Source: Ophioderma brevispina (lineage: Eukaryota; Echinodermata; Ophiuroidea; Amphilepidida; Ophiodermatidae). From it: a DNA stretch of 64,000 nucleotides. The DNA lies in contig JAMKCH010011834.1 in the NCBI GenBank assembly GCA_023653785.1, forward strand, positions 1 through 64,000, given 5' to 3'. Shown here in pieces: positions 23,230 through 35,724 of the stretch (position 1 is the stretch's first letter; every line of letters begins with the position of its first letter). Below the pieces are notes generated by a model. That model ran no database searches. It was not told where the DNA came from and worked only from the letters and a program-made list of their open reading frames with translations. The translations under genes were made by a program, and so were the position numbers.

Positions 23230-24110
23230 GAGTGAAGGAAAAGGTGAATCGCAAAAATGCAGGTAACCTAGTGGTTCGTTTGGCAATGTCGTCTATCATA
23301 TGCAATGATGCGTAAGGCAGCCATTCATTGGTAAACAGTAAAACAGGGTCTCTCAGGATAGGCTTTTGCTTTATTTCATACATAAGGTAGATCTGTGGAG
23401 AAGGACACCGCAAACCCGAGGTGCTCCAATTTGTGTCTCAAAGATCCATGGGTGCGCTGAACTCCTAGCTCATTCCGAAGTGAGAAGGGACCCAAAAAGC
23501 CAGTTCTTTTTGGACATATAATTATGGCAGCTTAATTTTTGTACTAAAATAATTTGGTAGTGAATCCAATAGTTCCAACACTTTCTGATTAAACATCAGA
23601 TGCAACTTCCCTTTGTATTCAGGTAGGATTGTAAGCTGTTATGTGCGATTTTGGTATCCATGAACAAGTTCAGAATGGGCAATATAAAATTGACGTCTGT
23701 TATACTGTGTGTTTTGGGTATGTATGGAGGAAAGAAGTAAAAAATGCAAGGTGAGGAAATTGTTGAGGGAGAAAGGCAGGAATGAGAAACCTCTAATTTT
23801 TGTTGAAAAATAAATTTCTTACATAGTTGGAAAGATTTTCAGGCTTTAAAAAAGCCTGTAAATTTTAACGGAAACCAAAAATATGTGTGAATTTTACCAA
23901 GCGCAATAAATAAAGTCGGTCCGATCCATGATTTTTCATCACAATTTAATTTTTTTTTTCAAACCTTGGGCTAATTTCATAAATAGGACTTCAATAATTG
24001 ACGTGTTGATTTTTGGAAGTTTTGCAACTTTTTGGACCACTTAATGGCTTTGCAAAATATGGCTTATAACTCTTTAGAATGATACAAATATTTAGTAAAC
24101 AAGATTTTGC
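23230..24110. other. Unclassified AT-rich stretch
   Basis: No gene, transposon end or tandem repeat was recognised. Confidence 0.35.
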
Positions 24111-24114
24111 ACCT

Positions 24115-24385
24115 GCAAGGGTCGGAGATTGGAGGATGGAGACAAATTGTGCTTCAACGAGGACTTCAAGAAACAAGCTGTTCCGCAATCAAGATCAACC
24201 AGATCCTAAATGAAGAGACTGTGGAGGAGCAAGCCAGCACCCAGGCACGCGTCTTCACGGACCGCCAAATATCAAATTGATGCCGCCAATGTGAGGCATC
24301 ATGAAGATGCGAAAGACACTCAGTCACAACTTACTCGTGTCAGAACTCTACATCAGTCAAAGTTCCCTTAAGTAAGAAACCTAAT
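24115..24385 (+). pseudogene. Coding-like patch with frameshifts, unknown
   Basis: Forward frames show protein-like text split over frames: 'INQILNEETVEEQAST' near 24195-24245, then 'IDAANVRHHEDAKDTQSQLT' near 24275-24335, ending at a TAA near 24370. GC content is higher than the flanks. It may be a decayed exon or transposon ORF. I do not recognise it. Confidence 0.3.
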
Positions 24386-24389
24386 TGAT

Positions 24390-27300
24390 CATTGCAGAAG
24401 GATAAACCGGTGGTACTGCGCTCTAAAGAGAGTGTTGTGGAACTTTATTTTGCTTGTAGCCAACCACAATGTTAGTGTTGCCTGGACTGTTCAGGATTGC
24501 GATAGAAATCGCTTTTTGTGCATTGTGTGATGTGGGCGTCGTGCGCTGGATATCTTCTTGAACCTTTGTTGATGAGAACTTGGTTGTGATGGGTGATGAA
24601 GCTAACTCATCGAAAAAATATGGCACACTTGATGCCAATATATTGCAACCATTACAATTTTCAAAATGAGAGTGAATTTGGGTTAATTCATGGTTCTAGA
24701 AGCAGAGGTCTTCCCTTTTACAAATTCTTCCCCCCCCCCCACTCCCCATCAATCAGTGTTGGGGCCCTGGCGAGCTGTTTGGACCAACAATGACTTCGGC
24801 CTCAACATTGAAGTGGGGGAGAGGGCCGTCACCTTTCCATATCGGTAATCAAAGTGATCAATCATTTTTTTCGAGGATTGTAGGTCTCCGTTCCTGGTTT
24901 CTTCTCTTCATCCACTTGAATGCTGTTAAAAATCCTATTATCCTCCCTTACAGTTTTTCACAACCAAGCTTAATGTCCTGCCTTCCTTTTTGTACATAAT
25001 GACTAATTAACGTAATACTGAAAGGAATATGGCCCAAGAATAACCTGAGTCAAAGTTGACCATCTAATGACCCCCATTGAGCTTTGAACCTATTAGTTTT
25101 ATGTCCATGCCGTGTGGATCTTCCCATGCCTTGTGGATTTGCAGGTTTTACCATGGCCTTTTTTTAAGGAAAATAAAATAATGTTAACTGTAAGCAGTTG
25201 AAGTGCAACCGAAAAAAAACCATAATGACACGTGTGGTGAAAAGTCTAAACTGCTGAGAAACAAGGCAATCCATAATTATGGATATTTCTTTCTCCGTTT
25301 ACTTTACAGCCGTTCCGACTTGAAGAAGCGCTATTGAGATTGATAGACAGAGACAGAGACTATATGGAAAGAGACAAAGATAATGCAAATCAGTATCACT
25401 ATGTTGCATAATGATGTTGTTAGAACCTTGCGCTACCAATTAGACATCCCAATCTCTTGCTGCTTAAAGTTGGCTGCCTGCCTGTGCAAACCAGTAGAGG
25501 AAGGAAAACGTGTTATGCTGCTATGAGGCTGTATTATTGCGTTTCTGTGTTGTTGTGGACCTGATCTTGATGGATGCCTAATGAGGCGAGTTGTTTTTTT
25601 GGAAGAAGGAGAATATATTCTATAAGTCACGTTCAATCTGGAGTGGTTTACTATTACATAAATTATATATAAGCTGTCTTTTTGTTGCTTCATGCGTTAT
25701 CAACCCAGTGGAGGGTTGAAACACTGATTCAGATGGGCAAGGTGTTTTTACTTGTTCAGCTGATCGGGAGCAGGAGTGGATTATTTTTGCGATGAGTTTC
25801 AAGGAGGGCAGCGCAGAAATAGTGTCCCAATTGATAGTGCAGCTTTTGTGTTGGTGTGCAAGGAACGTGAACAGACAACTTCTATTTATAAATGTACAGT
25901 TATGAATGGTGTTGCTGCAGTGTAAAGCGGTTGATCGCCTGTTTTGTACATGAGAAAGAAAAACTTCTGCAAAGTAGTAGGATTGTGGTGCCACTTAGTC
26001 TCTATATGAACAGAAGGGAGGAGTGCCCCCTTACTGCTCCACTTCTGAACGCTGAGAAACCAGAAAAAAAAAATTCACTGTTGGGAACGGTTACTCCAAC
26101 CTCGTAGGCAACGAGGGGGGGAAGGAGGACTTTACCAGTAGTTAAGTATTGAAGCTATATGTATTTTCACTATATTGTGGATTTGATTTTGAATGTGTTG
26201 TGGACACCACAAATTATAATTTAATATTTTGGAATATGCTGTGTTGCTCTGAAGAGTTTCTGATTTCTCACTTTGACCACCAGTGAAAATAGTATTAAAA
26301 AAGCGTGGTACTGACTGTATTAGTTACTCCTAAATGCAAAAAGAATTTGTATTTGCTGGGGTATTGAACAAAGTTAATGCAATGATGGCTTAACACAATA
26401 ACCAGTCAAACAAATTTAACTTTTTCCCCACACGGACTCTTTTGGAGGATGCTCTTTTGGTGGGATATCCTCTTGCAGATTGCCATACCATTTTGAAGAT
26501 ATTGACTATTAAAGGACACTATTCAGAATATTAAATTTTATGCTATTTATTGTAGGGCCGAGAGTTGAGAAAGAGTAACGATTTTTAAAACAAACAAGGC
26601 ATATAAAGAGTATTAATGTGTGTCATATCATAAACTTTAATCTGTTTTTATATTGACAGATTAAAAATATAATTGATTTTGCTAGGGGGATTCTACAGGT
26701 TTTGTGTAATCCACAACAAGGCATTTTGTAATTAAGACGACATTTTTGAGGTTTACAAAAACACATTAAAATATTTATTAACTTATACGCATTTATTGAA
26801 GGAAATGAGTTATAGCATAATTAGATAGGTTGTAATACAAGTTAAGTTGCATATTTCTGAGGGATAAATGTTTACATGGAAGCATTATGTATGCAGCAAG
26901 GCTCATAAGAGTTTCAAGCATTTGTACAACAATTGACTTGTGATGATTGAATGTATAAATAAAAGTGGCAAAAAAGGACACAAATGATGGTATTTCCTGC
27001 ACAATGGCCATGATGGTTTGGTGGTGACCTCAATTGAACACTACACATGTTCAGTTTATTAAGGGTGCCATTTAAGGTCTAAACACCTTCATATGGTTTA
27101 AGTTGTATTAGATATTTCTGATCAGTTGACCGTTTTGGGTTGTTGCATTTTGATGTTAATGAATAAATTTTTGTATCCCAATAGGTCACTGGGTGCGTAC
27201 TTGCAAGCCAGGAAAATATAAAATTAAGACTCTTCTGGAGTTGTAGTAGCTGGATCCACATATAAAATTATTAGGACACGCTATACTAGTCCAACAGATC

Positions 27301-28790
27301 AATATTAAAATGGTAAATTTTTAAAGTAAGATTGACCATGGATCGTGAAATATCATTCAAGGTTATAGAGGATAATTAAAATAACCGAGCGATTCTTAAT
27401 TTTTGGAATATGGTATTTCTAATGGATGGGGTGACAAATCTGATATAAAAAAGGGGGTCACCGACTTAGTTCTTTAGATATAGGCGTTTAAAAAATGTAG
27501 GTATTTTAAAAAAAGGTACGAGGCTATATGGGAAAAAGGAAAATAATGTTTGCCGTTTCCATGGCATAAATAAAAAAACAAATGAGCCGATTTTTGATTT
27601 TTACTTAATGGTAAGACCGTTATAGATCTTTTCGGCGCACCAATAAAAGCTGGGTGTCACCGACTTAGTGTGCGGAGCAAAAACAACGAAATATGCCTTA
27701 AAAAAGATCATTTTTGGTGTTGTATGTGCGTCGTCATTAACCTATTCAAGGGCGCAGTCTTGCTTGCGTATCGACGCACAGTCATTGGAGCAACCCCCGC
27801 CAGGAACCGCCCAAACACCGAGCTTGTAGTTACTCACACCGCCCGATAATTCGACTTTGCTATTCGGGGATTTCTGAATAGCTCTGTTCTGGAGGAAAGT
27901 GTCGGGTGAAGAGAGGAGAGAGAGGGGAGCTAAAAAAGAATTTATTTTAAGAAAGATAATTTACCGACCAAAAACAATTAAACGTTGCAGTTCGTAACCA
28001 TGATTTTATTATATTTATTTTAAATACAAAAAAATAATAATTAAAACACTTTGTATCAAGTTTTATGTAAGTAGCCAAACAAATACAACCTCATGAAAAC
28101 TGGAGAGAGCTTGGTCGTTGTATTTTGTTTTAAATAGAGTGAAACAAAAGGATATGTGGGGCCATGAGATTTTGTCCATTTCCCCACAAAAAAATGAATG
28201 TCAGAACATGGCAAGAATCCTTTTACAATCATCAGCCAAAGTAGAGAAAAATTTCTGTGATCAAAGTTTTCAGCATACGTCGGGAATGTTCACCGCAATT
28301 TGGTAGACTTTATTAGGCCAAGAAAAAAAAGTTTTGTTTAAATAAAATGGTTTTTTATCTACATTATTTGTTTTACGGTTTTTTTCTCACTTGAAAAATG
28401 TTCAGAAAAAAACAAAAAAATGAAAAAAAGGGGCCAACCCCGAAACGAAAAAAATGGGAAAAACGTGGGGCCCCAAAAAGTGCAATTAAAAAATTCTGCC
28501 TTTCGCTATGATGTTTTTTAAAAAAAGGCGGCACATTTCGCATTTTCAATTCCCCGACCTTGCAGCTTATCATGAATACACTTGCAAGGCCTACAATGGT
28601 TTCGTCAATTAAATTTGTGAGCTCTCGCTCATTTCGACAATTATCACATCCTCGCTTTAGCTGTGGATTGATGAACCTCTTGTGTACTTTCAATAAGACG
28701 GGGGGGACGCCCTTCTATACGAAATAACACATTGTCCTCTTGTTTTCGGCTCTCCATTCCGAAATTTTTAGCCGCTGACTGGCGGAATGA
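24390..28790. other. Long unclassified AT-rich region
   Basis: No gene was supported. The motif 'gtcaccgacttagt' appears at about 27466 and 27657, suggesting a small unidentified repeat. Opposite-strand overlapping frames at 25430-26107 show no conserved motif. A-rich and T-rich tracts are common. Confidence 0.4.
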
Positions 28791-28814
28791 ATACAAAAAA
28801 GATTGCCTTATAAT

Positions 28815-29715
28815 CGATTCGCGCTGTGAATTAGGGACACCCTGTACTTTTTTAAGGGGTGGGAGGTGTTGTGAGGGTGCGAAAAGCAATTAATCTGGAA
28901 CCACTCCTAGTCCGTGCGTTCTAAATGTTGTGTGCTCTACGGTCAATACGATGTGCAGTGGTCAAAACATAAGGTCATTGGAAAAAGTTAACCTACCATT
29001 AAAATGTGAAATATACCTGTCATAGTCAGGTGCTTATTGAATCTCTGCAATGGAACAATGGATTTTTGCAGCTTATCCACACAAGTGATATGAGGCCTCA
29101 TCATTACTTTCATGCGTTACCAAAACTAATACGACTAATACAATAATCAAATATCCCCATAGAGGTTCCAGCCGTAGTTCTTAATAGTGGATCATGTTCG
29201 ATAAAATATTGGAAATAAAAAATCGGCCTAAACAAATTAAAATTCAGAAGACACAACTTTGTAATTACCGTAGCCTAATTAAATTCTTTAGTCTCAGATT
29301 CTTGGTCAGTGGAATTACGAAAAGAGAAAGAGTGTAGAAGTAGGACCCATATATACATACCGGTGTTATAGTGCCTCAGAAAGAAAATTATTGTTCATGC
29401 TAACTCTGTTTAATTCTTAAATTATCGTTTTTAATTCATATATGCCTTTTTGACATGTTTAAATACTTAAAAGATAGCGTTTTGCAGTGACCACAAAAAG
29501 GTTTCAATTCCTAAAAACGTTTTACAGTGAAAGTGATGAAGTGAGTGATATGAAATGATTAAAATCGATGTAATTTGTAAAAACTGTACAAGTTCAATTC
29601 AACAAAGAGTACAGTAAACAAAATTCAGTTTTTACTGGTCTTTTTCCTTTCAAGTCATTTCTATTGTTAGGTAAGCGAAGCGACTTCTGGATCGATTATA
29701 ATTTCCTCCCTATTT
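28815..29715 (+). repeat. 900-bp dispersed repeat I, copy 1
   Basis: It is collinear with 35725-36620 in the same orientation. Shared words in order are 'gattcgcgctg', 'acggtcaata', 'tgtgaaata', 'aggcctcatca', 'aactaatacga', 'gtagttctta', 'cataccggg'-like, 'ctctgtttaa', 'gaccac' and 'cttttcctttca'. It has many small indels. No coding frame. Confidence 0.75.
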
Positions 29716-31920
29716 CAAAAGTATATGGGAGAGGGAACAAACAAACAAAAAAATGGTCACCACCAGTAAGAAGGAGACGAGCAGAGAGAAGACAGCGGGA
29801 GACGCAGACAGCAAGGCCGTCGTGGAACGACTGGTAAATAAGCGGGGTAGGGATGGACAGCATGATGGTGAACGCCAGAAGAGGGAAGCGGCTTGGATGA
29901 ATGTACGAAAAATGACAAGAAAAGGGCACAAGAACAATGGTTAAAAAGACAATGCGCTAAAAAACTTCCCCAACGGAGTAAACTTTAATTCGCGCGCTTG
30001 TGGACATTACCTTGCATTATGGCATCAAACCCGAGATGTTCGAACGCAGCAGCTGAAAGGCAAGGCCGACCCGCAAAGGGAAAAACGCAGCCTGCGAGAC
30101 TGTACGCGATGGCCCAAAATGGCCTGCTTGCAAATTATCCTCTTTATAACCCTTTTAAGGCCAATCAGAGATTTGAAATAGCATTTTGTTACGTATTAAA
30201 ATAGTCCAGTCAAATAGAACTAAGATAGTTGACAAAAATGCCCAATTCAAGTTGAAACAGATTTTCCGTTTTCAGGCAATAAACATATTAGAGTAACAGT
30301 TACCATAGGATATGTATATAACACATTCTGGCATCCGGGAATTTATACCAAAGCTGTGATTTTCTAAGGAGGACTTCGATTTTAGCTTAGCTATTTCACA
30401 GAGTGATTAGTATAGGACAAAGCATTATGTAAATGCAAAAAAAAAAAAAATGATTTGTTGAAATTGAGGGAGCCCTCATCTGGAAAATCCTGAGTCTGCC
30501 TTATATGACTATCAGTGAATCGGTAATGTATCATGAAGTCAAATGAGACTGCCATTTTAGTGAAAACTGAATGGTTCAGATTTATGTAATTCAGTATAGG
30601 TCAAACATAGGTTGGAGTATTTGTTAAAAAGCACCTTGCTACCAAACTGGATGTGCAATTCCAAGGTTACTGGTTCATGTACCTTATGGAATACATTTTC
30701 AACCACAAATTTGTGCGGGGATCATTTTCATAGCGGGTTCACGAAGAGGTAATATGATCCGGTTAACCTGTTAAACAGCATGATTTTAAACTTTGCCTGG
30801 AATTTACCACTAGGCATTTTATAAAACCTTCATAGTTTTGCACCGACGGCTCTAAAATACTGTTGAGGGTTTTTTTATATACATCCAACTATTGACCGCA
30901 AGTACCATGGTGCTAATCTGCTTGTAAATTTGATTGCTCTGCAAGAAGTTGGCAATTTTGTACTTCTGTCCATTTAATGGATTAAATTGCCATACGTAGC
31001 CGTGGCAAATGTAATAACGTATTTATCCATAACCATAATACCAGAACATCTATACATTTGAAAGTACGCATTTTAGATATATTGAACTTCGAAGAAAAAA
31101 TGTGCGGAAATAAAGTGCACTTCCTGCCGTATGCAGGACATAACACCAGTTCATGCATTCCTATCATGGTTTGATGCATTTAGGGCTACCATTTAAAAAA
31201 AAGGTTGTCTAAAGTGCTGTTTTCCTCAGAGAACACTCTTGACATTGTGGAAAAACCCTAGACAAACCCTTAAAATGCTGCAATTATTAAAAGCAATAGA
31301 AATGCAACTTGTCAAGGTTTCCTGGAGAAAAGACTTTCAGGTGGACACTAAACAGCATCACCTTTGCACACTAACCATCATCACTTGGACATAGATTACT
31401 AGTACTAAATTCGGGCTATTTTAATGTGTGATAACAAATTCTTTTCAGAGAAAGAGTTCATTGTCCCACATTAATTGGTCCAATTTAAATGGTAGACGTT
31501 TCACAGAGAATTTCCCCCCCCCCCCAAGTGTTGCAAATGAAGTATTGGCCATTCTGTCAAGCGCTGCTGCACAACATCATACAGCGAATGATGGAATCAA
31601 TTATATGCCTTCTTTTCATATTTGGAATTTCTATATAAAATTTTTACTCATTTCAACTCCAAATATGCTTGTTATAGTCAGTGGAGTTCTTTAGTGGAAA
31701 AATGCACATTTATGGTAAAGCAACCAATTTTGTAACTGTTTGACGCATTTAAGATCTGTCGCAAGTTATTCTGAGATGTGTGTATCTGATTGGGCTGGCT
31801 AAACTATGGTGCAATCATTGGTGTTAAGATGGTAACTTGAGCCTCATATTCAATTGTGCGTAGGTTTGGCATATTTTGTGTGGTACTTGAATGCATGACA
31901 CTTTTATTGGTTAAACATAG
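29716..31920. other. Unclassified stretch including dispersed repeat J copy 1
   Basis: About 30300-30500 matches 59980-60170 ('acattctgg', 'aggacttcgatttt', 'cagagtgatta', 'aatgcaaaa', 'gattggttgaaa'-like). An A-run lies at 30439-30453. The small open frame at 29753-29944 is Lys/Glu/Arg-rich without a recognisable domain. Confidence 0.45.
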
Positions 31921-31923
31921 GGT

Positions 31924-32967
31924 TATACAGTCCTGCTCTCAGCACTGCCAGCCGTGGACACTCTTTTTTGGCTCCGCCAGCCGTAATGAATACCTAGTGA
32001 CCTGGAACTGCGCTGTTTACCATGGGTCGCTACCGGCAATCCTTTCCATAGACACAGAAGGTCTGTTCAGAGATGTAACAGAGGAGCAGTTCCCATTTCC
32101 GAAATCCCAAAACGTGCAGGCCAAATTTTAGCGTAGCACCCTGTAAAGCTCGTGAACATATTTTCTTACGCAATTTTGGGGTACAATACCCCTTCTACAA
32201 ATAAATTGGTACTTAAAACTTGTGTTTTTTGATGCAGTTATACCTTGAACACTTTGATCTCAAAAATTGAAAAAAAAAATTAATTGAAAATTTTTTTTTT
32301 ACATTTCCGAATTTTTTTTTATGTCTGGCCCGAAATCCGAATTTCCGGAAAATTTACATCTCTGCATGTTTACAAGCTGTCAAACAGTTAAGCCTTTGAA
32401 TGAATGATTTATGTTCAACATTTGGTCAACATTTCGCTGAATATTCACAAGATGGGGCCATAAAATGACAACAGGCTGACCAATCAATGGCAGGATATTT
32501 GTTTAGCCCGCATTTCGGTGAAAATTATTGTCACCGTCAGCCGTAATAATTCAGCTGACAATACGTGTTACCATTCACCGTAACATTCGTCAAGGTGCGA
32601 CCACACCATGCACATGAAGTGAGTTAGGTAAAACATCCCTATGCGTAATACAAACCCCATCCTTGAAAAATACCTTTAATCGGAAGTTCAAATATCAAGT
32701 TAATAATATATCGAAGCATGCTTACCTGAAATAGACTTCTACAATGAGATTTTGACCCATAAACTGACGCTACTTTTTACATGATTTTCAGTGGAAATTC
32801 GCCATTGGACTCCATGAACATTTGCCGGAAGCATTGTGGGAATGCTACGGTGCAATCTCTTTTGGTTACACCATTGCCTTTGGCTGTGATAATGAGATTG
32901 TGATTCATTATGGCTGGCCGTGAGACAAATTTTGTCATGGCTGGCAGAGCCGAGAGAGACTGTTATA
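31924..32967. mobile_element. ~1-kb element with long imperfect inverted ends
   Basis: The left end, 'tatacagtcctgctctcagc' with 'ctgccagccgtgg', is an inverted match to the right end, 'catggctggcagagccgaga' with 'gagactgttata', over about 50 bp. No transposase frame survives. It is followed directly by a second MITE at 32973. Confidence 0.55.
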
Positions 32968-32972
32968 TAATA

Positions 32973-33185
32973 TACTGTAAAAGTGGAAATTTTCGCGCTA
33001 CATTAATTTTCGCGCTGTCCGCGCACTTCTGAGCTAGCGCGAAATTAAAAACCCGCGAAAATGTTTATTTTGTGTGTAGGTCTATGTAGGATAGCTGAAA
33101 AGAGCGAATTTAAAAACAAGCAAAAAATTTAAAAATGGCTAAAACGCGAAAAATTACACGCGCGAAAATTATCACTTTTACAGTA
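32973..33185. mobile_element. TA-flanked MITE with CTGTAAAAGTG ends
   Basis: The ends are TA-CTGTAAAAGTGGAAATTTT and a matching inverted right end CACTTTTACAG-TA. The interior is rich in 'cgcgaaaa' words in both orientations. MITEs with this end type are common in aquatic invertebrates; TA duplication suggests a mariner-like source. Confidence 0.85.
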
Positions 33186-33283
33186 TTTAGCCAATCAGAG
33201 ACAAGGTAAGAAATGCTTAAGGTTTGGTTACTCGGGTGTAATGAGCCAATCAGAGATACTGTAAGGTGGTAGACCTGGGGGTG

Positions 33284-33634
33284 TTAAAGGTGCAACGAGA
33301 GATTTCACATATCAGGTGTCCCGAAAAAAAATCAAAAGTACTGATTTTTGCCCTATGTAACGATTTCCATCAAAAATATCCTAATCTGAAAGGATTAAGC
33401 TGAGAAACGTTTCTTTGGTACAAAAATTACGATTTCTAATTTCGTATAGGAGCAAATACAAAATTCAGCCTATGTTTTATATTGAAATATAAGCAAATCA
33501 AAATCACCTTTTTTCTCTCAAGACATTTCTGTAGCCAAATACTAGGTAAGAAATCTATTGAGTGTCTGATCTATATGAAATTACTATTATGACACAATAT
33601 TTGGGTGCCTCAAAATCTCTCGTTGCACCTTTAA
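33284..33634 (+). mobile_element. MITE family A, copy 3 (best-preserved)
   Basis: TTAA is present at both ends. The TIRs AAGGTGCAACGAGAGATTT and AAATCTCTCGTTGCACCT are nearly perfect. It is about 350 bp and non-coding, and is the reference for the other copies in this window. Confidence 0.95.
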
Positions 33635-33705
33635 GCTTTGCCTTATTTTGTTTCCAAGTGTTCCCTTTCATTGTGTCATTAATGCGAATATGTGAGCAAA
33701 TTGCC

Positions 33706-34251
33706 TTAAAGCAATAATAGCACTTTTGAAGAGCACCCCCCCCCCCCGAATTTAAAAAAATTGAGATTTTTGCATAGTTGTGTTAGTAATTGTCTAGTAG
33801 TGAACTATACCTGCAAACAGTAACACTCAAAAGTGCGTATTTGTCATAAAAGAGGCGATTTTGTAAACTGAACCGAGATCCCAGATTGTAATTTAACGAC
33901 GGAGCTGTAAACGCCAAAATTCTGTCCATTAAAAATAGTGCCACCTCATGAAAATGACAGCTAACTTGACTTGCCTGAAACAACTAATAGATGAGTGTGA
34001 CATGTACATGACGCTATTTCCCGGCTATTTGATATTGGAAGGTCGTTTCCAGTAGCCGTCGAATTATTAACTGCTGTCTCCGATATTAATTTCCAATTAC
34101 AAAATTTTTTCGTTTGCGGCAGATAGACATTTTCAAGCTTAACCATTCACAGGTAGTTTAATAGCCAGTTACCAATGCAACTGCGCAAAACTCTCAACAT
34201 TTTTGGAAAATTGGATGCGCTCTTTAAAAAAAAAGGCTATTATTGCTTTAA
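33706..34251 (+). mobile_element. MITE family C, copy 1 (foldback, TTAA-flanked)
   Basis: TTAA is present at both ends, with TIR AAGCAATAATAGCAC. The two halves are imperfect inverted repeats of about 180 bp around a unique centre. Related copies are at 44346-44877 and 54350-54892. A C-run interrupts the left arm near 33727-33738. Confidence 0.93.
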
Positions 34252-34503
34252 TTGATTGATGTTGATTTTGTAAAAATCCTGATAAGATGCATTAAATACT
34301 TTAACATACCTCGATGTATTGCAAACCTCACTTGCTTTTTTTCAGTTCTGCATCATTTTACCATAACAAGAAAAGTGTAGTTAATATGATTGGATTCACA
34401 AAATGTATTTCTTTTGATAAAGTAAGTCCTATTAGAAAAAAATATAGCATTTTGTCTGCCGTTGCTTTTTGTGGATGGTGAAAGAGGTCATCATGCAACT
34501 ATG

Positions 34504-34846
34504 TTAAAGGTGCATGTTCCGATCGTCTTTGGGACCCCCCTGATTTACCCGGAAGTAGTATTAATTTTGATATCAGATGAAAGGCCATATTTTTCTCATT
34601 GTTGTCCTGAAATTTGAGCCCTCAAATCCATTTCATTCCCAAGATATAAACAAAAAACTGCCATTTTAACGGTTAACCATCAATATTAGCACAGTATTGA
34701 ATAGGGCTTTGCAATATGCATTATTGCTTCTACCATCAAAACTGAAGTTTGTTTCCCACAGTACTTGATGGGGTGCATGTGCAAGTGCCAGACTCTGATA
34801 TCAAGTAGAGAACACAATAGATATAAATCGGAACAAGCACCTTTAA
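34504..34846 (+). mobile_element. MITE family B, copy 1 (TTAA-flanked)
   Basis: The left end is TTAAAGGTGCATGTTCCGAT and the right end ATCGGAACAAGCACCTTTAA, with an interior collinear with 58388-58731 (for example 'gggacccccctgatttaccc'). Its right TTAA is also the left border of the next element, a family A copy. Confidence 0.95.
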
Positions 34847-35701
34847 GGGTTAACATTTTGACAGATGTGAAAATTGTGATTTTTGCACTGGTATGCTTTC
34901 TATCAAAATATCCCCATCTGAAAGACAACTTTTTTTTGGTACAAAAATTGTGAAGTTTCTAATTTCCTATAGGAGCAAATGGGAAATTCAGTCTATGTTT
35001 TCTATTGAAATATAAGCATAGACAAATTGCTTTTGTTTTCATTTTAAAGGGATAAGCAGCGATTTGGTGATCCGAAACATAAAAAAAATCATCAAAATTC
35101 GTATTTTCAAAAATTTTTGTTACTGGCATAGATGTGCTAACATAACCTGCAAGTGGTTGGCCTGAAATCTGTGATAAGACAAGGCAGTACTTTTTATCGG
35201 ATTCTGTATTTTCAAAATGTGCATATCAAAATTCCAACTTGAGATCAAAAAAGCCTTTCCCTTTGATTATCCCACATAAACGTAATATTGTGCTCCATGA
35301 CCTGTACAGTTTGACCTCAAACACAAATATTATTGATCTTTGTTTATTCTGCACTGGTGTAAACCACAATCAGCTGTTAGTGTAGATTTTGAGGACATCA
35401 TGCTGTATGTCTATTTGCGGGGAGACGGACTGTATATGACAAAATTTCCTTCAACTACTTCATTTTCACTATTTTGGTTGTTTTTCGTTCTACATTAGAG
35501 GTTATATGGAATTGTATCTTTGATTTATAACGAAAGGCATTGCAACATTTTTTTTTATTCTCTCACCATTACGCTGCTTATCTTTTTAAATAATTTTGTA
35601 GCCAAAGTGTAGGGAATCTTTGAGTTGTCTAATCTATGTGAATTCACCATATATCACAGAGAAAAATATGGATGAATTGAAATCTCTTGTTGCAACTTTA
35701 A
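34843..35701 (+). mobile_element. MITE family A, copy 4, interrupted
   Basis: The interior matches 33284-33634: 'aaaatatccccatctgaaag', 'ggtacaaaaattgtga', 'tataggagcaaat', then after the interruption 'ttttgtagcca' and the right TIR 'aaatctcttgttgcaacttt' before TTAA. The left TIR is degraded. The copy is split by a third TTAA element at 35044-35589. Confidence 0.85.
35044..35589. mobile_element. TTAA element O nested in MITE A copy 4
   Basis: The left end TTAAAGGGATAAGCAGCG pairs with the right end CGCTGCTTATCTTTTTAA, followed inward by 'atttggtga' and 'tcaccatta'. It lies exactly where family A is broken. Non-coding, about 546 bp. Confidence 0.85.
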
Positions 35702-35724
35702 CCCCCGAGGTTCTCATATGCGCT

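Noticed and set aside
29753..29944. Lys/Arg-rich 63-codon frame
   Set aside because: Low-complexity charged text with an equal-length frame on the other strand; no domain.
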